From Clostridium sp. CAG:413 (GTDB lineage: Bacteria > Bacillota > Clostridia > Oscillospirales > Acutalibacteraceae), in assembly GCA_000431775.1 (NCBI GenBank), contig FR888206.1:1-29876 (forward strand): a DNA stretch of 29,876 bases. Direction: 5' to 3'. The notes under the pieces were generated by a model. That model worked only from the letters and a program-made list of their open reading frames with translations, was not told the DNA's origin and ran no database searches. Shown piece after piece: positions 16,011 through 22,806 of this stretch. Both the position numbers and the translations under genes were made by a program. Each line of letters opens with the position of its first letter. Position 1 is the first letter of the stretch.

Positions 16011-16093
16011 ACAAAAGTCACGCATTAAAACGAAAAAATTTCACTAATACAAAGAAAATATAAATATATATAGAAATTTTCAAAAGTATTTGT

Positions 16094-16099
16094 TATAAT
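16094..16099 (+). promoter_or_regulatory. tig promoter -10 box
   Basis: A perfect TATAAT (16094-16099) lies in a very A/T-rich stretch. The best -35 at a 17-base spacing is TAGAAA (16071-16076), which is weak. The leader holds a small hairpin, TAGCCG/CGGCTA (16118-16123 with 16133-16138), just before the CGGAGG site of tig. Confidence 0.6.
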
Positions 16100-16154
16100 C
16101 AATGGGTTAAAACAACATAGCCGGGCAAAGTTCGGCTAAACGGAGGAATATCAA

Positions 16155-17576
16155 ATGAGTTTAGTATCAGCAAACAAAACCGAAACCAACACCTATTCGA
16201 TCGAGCTTTCAATCTCGGCCGAGGACTTCAAGGCTGCCATCCAGAAGGCATACATGAAGCAGAGAAAGTCCATCTCCATCCCCGGCTTCCGCAAGGGCAA
16301 GGCTCCCCTTATGATGATTGAGAAGCTCTATGGCAAGGAGGTATTCTATGAGGATGCGCTCGAGATAGTCTTCCCCGAAGCCGTTCAGGCCGCTTATGAC
16401 GAAGCAGGCATCACTCCCGTCGATCATCCCCGCGATGTTGACGTTAAGAAGATGAATACCGAAGAGGGCGTTGAGATGAGCTTCAACGTCACCGTTAAGC
16501 CCGAGATAACCCTCAAGGCATACAAGGGCCTCACCGCCGAGAAGAGCGACTCTAAGGTCACCGCCGAGGAAGTCGATCACGAGATCGAGCATATGCTCGA
16601 GAGAGGCGCAAGAATAGTTGACGTTGACGACAGAGCAGCCAAGGACGGCGATATCACCGTTATCGACTTCGAGGGCTTTGTCGACGGCAAGGCATTCGAG
16701 GGCGGCAAGGCTGAGAAATATAACCTCACCCTCGGCTCGGGTTCCTTTATCCCCGGCTTTGAGGAGCAGATAGTCGGCCACAGCATCGGCGACGAATTCG
16801 ACGTTAACGTGACCTTCCCCGCGGAGTACGCTCCCGAGCTTGCCTCCAAGGACGCAGTGTTCAAGATCAAGCTCCACGAGATCAAGGTCAAGGAGCTCCC
16901 CGCTCTTGACGATGAATTCGCCAAGGATATGGGCGAGTACGACACCGTTGACGAGCTCAAGAAGGGCGTTGAAGAGGATCTGCTCAAGAGGAAGCAGGAC
17001 AGCGCTCAGCACGCATTTGAGGACGCAGTTATCGACGCTCTTATCGAGAACGTTGAGGGCGAGATCCCCCAGTGCATGTACGACAGCAAGGCGGACGAGA
17101 ACATCAACTCCTTCGCTCAGAGAGTCTCTCAGCAGGGCATCGACCTTGATACCTATCTTATGTATATGGGTATGGACAAGGAGACCTTTGAGAATCAGAT
17201 GAAGGAGCGTGCAGTCTCCGACGTTAAGCTCGACCTCGCTGTTGAGAAGATAATCGAGCTTGAGGGCGTCAAGGCGAGCGACGAGGCGGTTGACGCCGAG
17301 TATGCTAAGATGGCTGAGATGTACGGCATGGACGTTGAGAAGATAAAGAGCATCGTTCCCGCCGAGACCGTTGCAGCCGAGCTTGCAAAGCAGGATGCTA
17401 TAAAGCTCGTTATCGACTCCGCTAAGGCTAAGAAGCCCGCCGCAAAGAGAACCGCCAAGAAGGCCGCTGCGGCTAAGGAAGATGCTCCCGCCGAGGAAGC
17501 TGCCGAGAAGCCCGCAAAGAAGCCCGCCGCAAAGAAGACCACCAAAAAGGCTGCGGAGAAGAAAGACGCTGAATAA
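16155..17576 (+). CDS. tig: Trigger factor with a Lys/Ala/Pro-rich C-terminal tail
   Basis: This 473-residue ribosome-bound chaperone and prolyl isomerase meets nascent chains at the exit tunnel. The N-terminal ribosome-binding domain has the signature GFRKGKAP (about 37-44). The FKBP-type isomerase domain spans about 155-245 (DGDITVIDFEGFVDGKAFEGG, LGSGSFIPGFEEQIVG). The helical C-terminal domain runs to about 420. Beyond the usual length of about 430 there is a tail of some 50 residues made of AKKPAAK, TAKKAAAAK and PAKKPAAKKTTKKAAEKK units, broken by an acidic APAEEAAEK stretch. It resembles histone H1-like DNA- or RNA-binding tails. It heads the tig-clpP-clpX cluster; a hairpin separates it from clpP. 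Confidence 0.97.
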   Translation: MSLVSANKTETNTYSIELSISAEDFKAAIQKAYMKQRKSISIPGFRKGKAPLMMIEKLYGKEVFYEDALEIVFPEAVQAAYDEAGITPVDHPRDVDVKKMNTEEGVEMSFNVTVKPEITLKAYKGLTAEKSDSKVTAEEVDHEIEHMLERGARIVDVDDRAAKDGDITVIDFEGFVDGKAFEGGKAEKYNLTLGSGSFIPGFEEQIVGHSIGDEFDVNVTFPAEYAPELASKDAVFKIKLHEIKVKELPALDDEFAKDMGEYDTVDELKKGVEEDLLKRKQDSAQHAFEDAVIDALIENVEGEIPQCMYDSKADENINSFAQRVSQQGIDLDTYLMYMGMDKETFENQMKERAVSDVKLDLAVEKIIELEGVKASDEAVDAEYAKMAEMYGMDVEKIKSIVPAETVAAELAKQDAIKLVIDSAKAKKPAAKRTAKKAAAAKEDAPAEEAAEKPAKKPAAKKTTKKAAEKKDAE

Positions 17577-17613
17577 TCCGCCGCCGATAAAACTATACTT
17601 AATATGAATTTTG

Positions 17614-17642
17614 GAATAAACCGGTGCTGAGCCGGTTTATTC
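17614..17642 (+). terminator. Hairpin between tig and clpP
   Basis: An 11-bp perfect stem GAATAAACCGG/CCGGTTTATTC (17614-17624 with 17632-17642) with a 7-base loop. No U-tract follows, so it may act as a partial terminator, an RNA processing site or a stability element setting the tig to clpP ratio. It ends 8 bases before the clpP binding site. Confidence 0.5.
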
Positions 17643-17664
17643 TGTAATGAAAGGAATGATTTTG

Positions 17665-18246
17665 ATGGCAACGATGCCTTATGTAATCGAACAGACCAAC
17701 AGAGGCGAGCGCTCATATGATATTTTTTCACGCTTGCTCAACGACAGAATAATCGTTCTCTCGGACGAAGTCAACGATACGACCGCAAGCCTTATCGTCG
17801 CTCAGCTCCTCTACCTTGAGGGTCAGGACCCCGAGAAGGATATAAGCCTTTATATCAACAGCCCCGGCGGCTCGGTCACCGCAGGCATGGCTATCTATGA
17901 TACCATGCAGTATATCAAGTGCGATGTCTCCACCATCTGCATGGGTCTCGCTGCTTCAATGGGCGCATTCCGGCTCTCCTCCGGCGCAAAGGGCAAGAGA
18001 TATGCCCTGCCCAACAGCGAAATAATGATCCATCAGCCCCTCGGCGGCGCAAGAGGCCAGGCGACCGATATCAAGATCGTCGCCGATCAGATAATCAAGA
18101 CCAAGGAAAGACTTAACCGCATCCTTGCCGAGAATACCGGCAGAAGCATTGAGGAGATCGCAAGGGACACCGACAGAGACAATTATCTCACCGCGCAGGA
18201 GGCCTGCGAATACGGCCTTGTCGATAAGGTAATAGATAAGAGATAA
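17665..18246 (+). CDS. clpP: ATP-dependent Clp protease proteolytic subunit
   Basis: This 193-residue serine protease forms tetradecameric barrels working with ClpX and other ATPases. The catalytic triad is visible: Ser98 in GLAASMGAF, His123 in IMIHQPLGG, and an Asp near 172 in [26 protein letters not shown] is the conserved strand and turn. The usual GQAASM reads GLAASM here. Three ATGs precede the conserved MPYVIEQT; the one at 17665 is nine bases after AAAGGA and gives the family's usual length. clpX starts 13 bases after the stop with AGGAGG. Confidence 0.97.
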   Translation: MATMPYVIEQTNRGERSYDIFSRLLNDRIIVLSDEVNDTTASLIVAQLLYLEGQDPEKDISLYINSPGGSVTAGMAIYDTMQYIKCDVSTICMGLAASMGAFRLSSGAKGKRYALPNSEIMIHQPLGGARGQATDIKIVADQIIKTKERLNRILAENTGRSIEEIARDTDRDNYLTAQEACEYGLVDKVIDKR

Positions 18247-18259
18247 CAGGAGGCACAAA

Positions 18260-19555
18260 ATGCCCATGGACGACGACAGAAAAGAAAAATCACGGGTTTC
18301 CTGCTCGTTCTGCCACAAGACCCAGGATCAGGTGCAGAAGATAATAGCGGGCGACGGCGTGTATATTTGCAACGAGTGCGTTGAGTTGTGCCACTCCATT
18401 ATGGAGGAGCAGCCCTCGGGCCCCGTGCCGGGTCTGGATATCGCCTCGCTCCCGAAGCCGCATGAGATAAAGGCTCAGCTCGATGAATACGTCATCGGGC
18501 AGGAGGAAGCGAAGATAGCGCTGAGCGTTGCGGTCTATAACCACTATAAGCGCATCGGCAGCACAGGCGCCGCCAAGGTCGAGATACAAAAGAGCAATAT
18601 CCTCATGCTCGGCCCCACGGGCGTGGGCAAAACAATGCTCGCGCAGACACTCGCCAAGATCCTCGACGTGCCCTTTGCCATTGCGGACGCCACCACTCTC
18701 ACCGAGGCGGGTTATGTGGGCGAGGATGTCGAGAATATCCTGCTCCGAATAATCCAGGCGGCGAATTTCGATATCGAGCGTGCCGAGAGGGGCATCATCT
18801 ATGTCGACGAGATAGACAAGATCGCCCGCAAGAGCGAGAATCCCTCGATAACAAGGGATGTCAGCGGCGAGGGTGTTCAGCAGGCGCTGCTCAAGATAAT
18901 CGAGGGCACCGTCGCCAACGTCCCCCCTCAGGGCGGCAGGAAGCACCCGCAACAGGAATTCATCGAGATAGACACCTCGAATATTCTCTTCATCTGCGGC
19001 GGTGCGTTTGACGGGATAGAGAAGATAATCGAGAAGCGTGTGGCCGGCAGTGCGCTCGGCTTCGGCGCTCAGATAAAGAGCAAGTCCGAATTCTCGAGAG
19101 AGAATCTCATCGGCAAGACCATCCAGCAGGATTTGGTGCGCTTCGGCATTATTCCGGAGCTTGTGGGCAGGCTGCCCGTAATAACCACCCTCAAGGAGCT
19201 TGATAAGGACGCCCTTGTCAAGATACTTACCGAGCCTAAGAACGCTATCACCAAGCAGTATAAAGCGCTCTTCGGCTTCGATAATGTGGAGCTGGATTTC
19301 GACGCGGGCGCTCTCGAAGCTATTGCGGAGAAAACGCTGGAGAAAAAGACAGGCGCCAGAGGCCTGCGCTCCATCATGGAGGGCGTGCTTATGCCGATAA
19401 TGTATGATGTTCCCTCCGACCCGACGGTCGAACGTGTCTGCATTACCGCCGCCTGCGTCAATGACGGAGCAGAGCCGATAATTGAGCGCGACCCGAACCG
19501 CAAAAAGGCTAAGGTCAGCATCCCGCCGAGAGTTTCAAAAGCAAAAAGCGTATAA
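18260..19555 (+). CDS. clpX: ClpX, ATPase and substrate-recognition subunit of ClpXP
   Basis: This 431-residue AAA+ unfoldase feeds substrates into ClpP. The N-terminal zinc domain has Cys15, Cys18, Cys37 and Cys40 (CSFC ... CNEC). Walker A is GPTGVGKT, the pore loop is AGYVGEDV, and Walker B is [10 protein letters not shown]. The RKH loop is in GGRKHPQ, and LVGRLPVI and [11 protein letters not shown] complete the module. The C-terminal basic tail ([18 protein letters not shown]) is slightly longer than usual. AGGAGG precedes the start. It ends the operon at a good terminator. Confidence 0.98.
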   Translation: MPMDDDRKEKSRVSCSFCHKTQDQVQKIIAGDGVYICNECVELCHSIMEEQPSGPVPGLDIASLPKPHEIKAQLDEYVIGQEEAKIALSVAVYNHYKRIGSTGAAKVEIQKSNILMLGPTGVGKTMLAQTLAKILDVPFAIADATTLTEAGYVGEDVENILLRIIQAANFDIERAERGIIYVDEIDKIARKSENPSITRDVSGEGVQQALLKIIEGTVANVPPQGGRKHPQQEFIEIDTSNILFICGGAFDGIEKIIEKRVAGSALGFGAQIKSKSEFSRENLIGKTIQQDLVRFGIIPELVGRLPVITTLKELDKDALVKILTEPKNAITKQYKALFGFDNVELDFDAGALEAIAEKTLEKKTGARGLRSIMEGVLMPIMYDVPSDPTVERVCITAACVNDGAEPIIERDPNRKKAKVSIPPRVSKAKSV

Positions 19556-19559
19556 TAAT

Positions 19560-19597
19560 AACGGCTGCCGAGGCTTGAGCTTCAGCAGCCGTTTTTG
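19560..19597 (+). terminator. clpX terminator
   Basis: The stem AACGGCTGC/GCAGCCGTT (19560-19568 with 19585-19593) runs into five Ts, four bases after the clpX stop. Confidence 0.85.
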
Positions 19598-20049
19598 TGT
19601 ATTAGAAACAGTTATACCCAACGGAAATTTGGTTTCGTTGGAAGTTTTATAATTATAACGCATGGTCAAGTTTAGTCAGCTAAATCAAAACAATTAAGCG
19701 AGTTTTGGGAGCAAAAATAAGTGTTGTTATATTAGGAAACACTTACCAAAAGAATAAGTTTTTTCGTCGGCAATAGTAGGCAATTTTCGTTTCTTATGCG
19801 GCATTTTGATCGGTTGTTTTCTCCATTTAGATTGTTCTAACCTGCGAAATTGACGGCTAATGACGATGTGTTCCCTCGGTACATATCGTTTTTTTGCCGA
19901 AGATCCGTAAAAAAACAGCCTTACGGACATAAAGGCTGTTTTTTCCTAAATATATCTGTAACTGCATTGCTTTGTGAAAATATCACGGATTCTTTTCTTT
20001 TTTTGCCGATTTTCTTATCACCGAGATAAACATCTTCGACAGACTTGAC
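19598..20049. other. A/T-rich intergenic stretch between convergent genes
   Basis: About 450 bases without a convincing gene. A second hairpin lies at 19618-19641 (CCAACGGAAA/GTTTCGTTGG, near-complementary), then a perfect 12-base palindrome TTATAATTATAA (19647-19658). A 67-codon minus-strand reading frame (19727-19930) encodes a very basic peptide. Its start lies inside a terminator hairpin and it matches no family I know, so I do not call it a gene. Base composition is clearly more A/T-rich than the flanking genes, compatible with degraded foreign DNA. Confidence 0.5.
19909..19945. terminator. Bidirectional hairpin terminator
   Basis: A stem of about 13 bp, AAAAAACAGCCTT/AAGGCTGTTTTTT (19910-19922 with 19932-19944), has A- and T-runs on either side, so it can work in both directions. 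It probably serves the leftward PHP gene that ends at 20050, and backs up the clpX terminator. Confidence 0.75.
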
Positions 20050-20802
20050 TCACAAAAGGACTTCCTTCAGCCGTTCGGCGAGTCCTTCCGGCGCGAGGGC
20101 TGCAAGACTGTGCGCATCAGTACCGACACAGAAATGAACGCCTGTCTCTCTGCCGATATTGAAAAATCTGTACGCAAATTCGGGGAAACACAAAAGCGTG
20201 GAGGAATGAAGCTCCCAGCTGCATTGCGCACGTTCACCCTTTTCAAAAATATCGCCAAGCTCGTTGTCCGTCAGTGCGGAAAGAGTTGCCGCTTTTTGCT
20301 CATCGTTGAAAAATTTCATTTTACCCGGCGAAAACGGATGCGCTATATTGTCCGCTCGATCCGTTTCAAAAAGTGCGTTGAGAACCTTTAATTCATGCTC
20401 GGCATACCCTCTCGGACTTCTGTCCTCAGGCTGTTCCCAAAAATCAAGATGATAATGAACGTGGGAATATGACGCAAAATCGAGTGCTTTGTCAACCTCA
20501 TAAGGCTCGCCGAACAGTCCGACGCCGTATGCCGAAAGCTCTGCGCCTATCAAAACCCGTACCTTTGTGTCAATGCTTTCCAGCTGCTTCTTGTATTCAA
20601 GAAATCCCTTGTAGGTGTCAATACCGTCGCCGGGATCGGAGTGGTCGGTAATCGCCAGTGTTTTAAGTCCCTTTTCCTCCGCCGTGCGTATCATAGCTTC
20701 AAGCGTCATTTCCTTCTTTGCGCAGGAAGATAGTATCGAATGTGTGTGCATATTATGACGAACAAGCTCGTCAATATCATATGTTCGTTCAAGAACAAAC
20801 AA
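20050..20802 (-). CDS. PHP-domain phosphoesterase
   Basis: This protein of about 250 residues belongs to the polymerase and histidinol phosphatase (PHP) superfamily. Metal motifs are in order: HNMHTHSILSSC near the N-terminus, AITDHSD, SHVHYHLD, NIAHPF and GTDAHS near the end. It resembles HisK-type histidinol phosphatases and trinucleotide-phosphoesterase-like proteins, but no his gene is nearby, so the substrate is open. The start is set at the TTG at 20802, which has AAGGGGG seven bases upstream. A TTG at 20835 would add 11 residues but lacks a binding site and lies only about 15 bases from the predicted transcript start. It is a single gene with its own promoter and terminator. Confidence 0.85.
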   Translation of the reverse strand: MFVLERTYDIDELVRHNMHTHSILSSCAKKEMTLEAMIRTAEEKGLKTLAITDHSDPGDGIDTYKGFLEYKKQLESIDTKVRVLIGAELSAYGVGLFGEPYEVDKALDFASYSHVHYHLDFWEQPEDRSPRGYAEHELKVLNALFETDRADNIAHPFSPGKMKFFNDEQKAATLSALTDNELGDIFEKGERAQCSWELHSSTLLCFPEFAYRFFNIGRETGVHFCVGTDAHSLAALAPEGLAERLKEVLL

Positions 20803-20856
20803 GCCGCTGCCCCCTTTTGTTTTTCTCAATTGCAAAAAATCGAGTTTTTCGCTATT

Positions 20857-20885
20857 ATTCTATCACAAAGCACGATGTATATCAA
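20857..20885 (-). promoter_or_regulatory. PHP gene promoter
   Basis: On the minus strand, TTGATA (20885-20880), a 17-base spacer and TAGAAT (20862-20857). Transcription would start near 20850. Confidence 0.7.
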
Positions 20886-21123
20886 CCGTGAAAAATGAAA
20901 ACAATATCGAAAGAAGATGTATTTAATTCAGTTTGCCGTTTAAGAAGTCCGACGTTCATTTCGCAGATCCGTTCCCGTTTTCTTTTCCGCGGACGGCGCT
21001 TTCAGGGGCTTTGCCCGACTTGTCCGCTTTTCATCTTTTTTTGTATACTCATAAACGGGGGCTGTAAAAAACTTTCGTTTTTTACAGCCCCCGAAAATTT
21101 GTGTTTGTCGGATTTGTCGGTTT
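20886..21123. other. Intergenic region between two leftward genes
   Basis: No gene is supported here. Short overlapping frames exist on both strands but none has a binding site or recognisable motif. A GCGGAC/GTCCGC pairing (20989-20994 with 21022-21027), with an inner GGGG/GCCC fold, runs into TTTTCATCTTTTTTT, so a plus-strand terminator-like structure is present although no plus-strand gene ends here. The strong hairpin at 21056-21093 is listed separately. Confidence 0.45.
21056..21093 (-). terminator. Long perfect hairpin after the anti-sigma-like gene
   Basis: A perfect 17-bp stem (21056-21072 with 21077-21093, arms CGGGGGCTGTAAAAAAC and its complement) with a TTTC loop, 30 bases past the stop of the leftward gene. 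The stem is unusually long and G/C-clamped. It is a terminator by position, though the classical U-tract is short. Confidence 0.7.
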
Positions 21124-21885
21124 TTATGCAAGTACGGACGAAATTACGGAAATGACTTCCTTCTGTGTCAAGCCGTCAGCGTTAATCATAAAGCCTGCGC
21201 CCTTGTGCATAAACTCGGCATAGTAAAAGCCGCTGTCGGTAACGCCTATGAGCAGCTCGATGTTATTTATAACGGATTTTTGCTCCGTTCCGTCGAAGAA
21301 GCCGTAGTCGCGCAAAACACGTCTGTCGTTGTTAATTTCAAGATTTACGTTTCTCGTGAAGTCCGAATTTGAATAGTTCAGGATAACGGCATCCCAATAT
21401 ACTGCACCCGTCCCGCCGTCTCTTTTGTAAATACCGTACTTTTCTTCTTCCCACGGCTTTATGTCGGCGGGGACGTCGGGAACAAAATTCAGACCGTAGT
21501 ATTGAAGCATTTCCTCAAGCGACATTTCGACAAAATCATCACCTGTCAGACAAATATTCATCTTCGCCCTGTCGAACGGATTGTTCTTCATCGGGTTTAT
21601 GACGATTTTATTGTTTGACGCAGTGCTGTCGGGAAACTCGCCGTTTCTCTCGTCAAAGGTATCCTTAATGCCGGGATAAACGGCATCGGCGGACGTTTTT
21701 CCGAGCGATGTCGGAGAAGTGAAAATACCGTTGTTCCGTACGCCGACCGCAAACAGCGCTGTAAGGCATACGCAGCATAAGGATGCCGCAGTGCCGCAGA
21801 CGATTCTTCTTTTCTTTTTTTGTTCGCAAACATACCGCTCTCTGCGTTCGAGCAGACTGCTCACCATTTCATCACAATTTTTCAT
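21124..21885 (-). CDS. Anti-sigma-factor-like single-pass membrane protein
   Basis: This 253-residue protein has a short charged cytosolic head (MKNCDEMVSSLLERRERYVCEQKKKRR), one membrane helix (about 28-50, Cys/Ala-rich) and an outside domain of about 200 residues with no family I recognise. This is the usual shape of proteins encoded after ECF sigma factors. The ATG at 21885 has AAGGAGGG nine bases upstream and overlaps by 14 bases the end of an ECF sigma remnant. That coupling is the main reason for the anti-sigma call. The extracellular part (MSLEEMLQYYGLNFVPDVPADIKPW and beyond) is conserved-looking but unassigned. With its sigma factor truncated, it is now probably an orphan. Confidence 0.6.
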   Translation of the reverse strand: MKNCDEMVSSLLERRERYVCEQKKKRRIVCGTAASLCCVCLTALFAVGVRNNGIFTSPTSLGKTSADAVYPGIKDTFDERNGEFPDSTASNNKIVINPMKNNPFDRAKMNICLTGDDFVEMSLEEMLQYYGLNFVPDVPADIKPWEEEKYGIYKRDGGTGAVYWDAVILNYSNSDFTRNVNLEINNDRRVLRDYGFFDGTEQKSVINNIELLIGVTDSGFYYAEFMHKGAGFMINADGLTQKEVISVISSVLA

Positions 21886-22019
21886 AATCAAAGCCCTCCT
21901 TTTCAAGTTTTGATTTCAAGGACAGCTTAGCTCGATAAAGGAGATTTTTAATCTGACGGTCATTCTTTTTCATGATAATTGCCGCTTCTTTATTAATTAG
22001 CGCTTTAAGTCCTGAGATT
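21872..22019 (-). pseudogene. 3' remnant of an ECF-type RNA polymerase sigma factor
   Basis: Reading leftward from about 22019, the frame gives ISGLKALINKEAA, IIMKKNDRQIKNLLYRAK and LSLKSKLEKEGFDYEKL, then TGA (21874-21872). The second and third segments match the sigma region 4.2 recognition helix and tail of ECF sigma factors (MKKxxxQIxNLLYRAK). Only about 48 codons remain. Region 2 and most of region 4 are missing, replaced by repeat-like DNA. The stop overlaps the start of the membrane protein, the classic sigma/anti-sigma arrangement. There is no start codon, so this is a 5'-truncated pseudogene. Confidence 0.8.
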
Positions 22020-22143
22020 TAAGGCACCCTTGTGTAAAGGCTGAGGGATTGACACGTCAAACTGTCGCTCGTCTCTTGGGCTCCCTCTTGAGGGAGTTTT
22101 TGCTATAATCCAACCGACAACTCATCTGCCGTAGCGAGGTCGG
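22020..22143. repeat. Repeat-like noncoding DNA abutting the sigma-factor truncation
   Basis: The stretch contains CCCTTGTGTAAAGG, GCTGAGGGATTG and CTCCCTCTTGAGGGAG, a pattern reminiscent of small interspersed repeats of the CTCCCT...GAGGGAT type in gut Oscillospiraceae. The hairpin CTCCCTC/GAGGGAG (22081-22087 with 22090-22096) runs into TTTTT (22097-22101). It begins where sigma homology ends, so it marks an insertion or deletion junction. Family assignment is from memory only. Confidence 0.45.
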
Positions 22144-22806
22144 TCAGCTATCAAACATACCGAATCCAGCGACTTCGCTGACGGGCATGGAGAATACTAT
22201 TGCGCCCGCTTCGCTGTCGGGGCCTGCGTTTTTGAGTATCGAACGCATTATCTCGGACTTCTGCGCCGCCTCGGCAACTATCAGAATGACCTCTTTCTCA
22301 CCGGAGATCGAGATATTGTAGAATTTTTCGGAGTCCTTTGCGCCGGTGCTTTTGCCGTGGAGCACAGTGCCGCCCTTTGCGCCTGCGCTGCGCGCGGCGT
22401 TCATCACAAGGTCGCTTCTGCCCTCGTTTGCGATGACGGTTATCAATTCATATGCGTAATTAAGCTCGGGCGTGTATTTTGCGATTTGCTGCTCGCCGTT
22501 AAGAAAAGCCACGGTTTTGCCTCCTCCTATGCTTTTTATCGGGACTGCCACCGCCACCCCGTGCCCGGGAACGCCGATGAACAGCCGCCTTTTCTGCTCT
22601 CTGATAAATTCCTTTGTCTTTTTACGGTTTGCGATAGTCAGTATGACCCGCTTCTCGTTATCCTCGATGCCGAGAATGTCGAGCATACTGCGCACCGCCG
22701 TGCCTCTGCCGTGGAGCGATACGGCAATCCTGAGCCCCAGCTCCGAGCAAATCTCGGTCAGCTTGGGCGCCGCCTTCGGGTCGCAGATGGAGATGATGTA
22801 ATTCAT
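22144..22806 (-). CDS. P-II-like regulatory protein with two ferredoxin-like halves
   Basis: This 220-residue cytosolic protein has two P-II-like halves. The second (about 110-215) is the clearer: ELITVIANEGRSDLVMNAARSAGAKGGTVLHGK matches the P-II core, where the loop and the GARGGTVLHG turn bind nucleotide. The first half has a similar SLHGRGTAVRSMLDILGI segment. Standard P-II proteins are about 112 residues, so this looks like a fused tandem form, and the T-loop tyrosine is not obvious. The ATG at 22806 overlaps the stop of the DUF1538 gene (ATGA), which proves tight coupling. By analogy with GlnK-AmtB it may gate or sense the partner membrane protein; that role is inferred. Confidence 0.8.
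   Translation of the reverse strand: MNYIISICDPKAAPKLTEICSELGLRIAVSLHGRGTAVRSMLDILGIEDNEKRVILTIANRKKTKEFIREQKRRLFIGVPGHGVAVAVPIKSIGGGKTVAFLNGEQQIAKYTPELNYAYELITVIANEGRSDLVMNAARSAGAKGGTVLHGKSTGAKDSEKFYNISISGEKEVILIVAEAAQKSEIMRSILKNAGPDSEAGAIVFSMPVSEVAGFGMFDS

Noticed and set aside
16209..17012. 267-codon minus-strand frame opposite tig
   Set aside because: It is a long antisense frame created by codon bias of the tig gene; it shows no motif and no start signals.
19727..19930. 67-codon basic reading frame on the minus strand
   Set aside because: Its start lies inside a bidirectional terminator hairpin, the nearest AGGA is too far away, and no family was recognised.
20895..21155. Short plus- and minus-strand frames between the PHP and anti-sigma-like genes
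   Set aside because: They are read through hairpins, lack binding sites and encode no recognisable domain.
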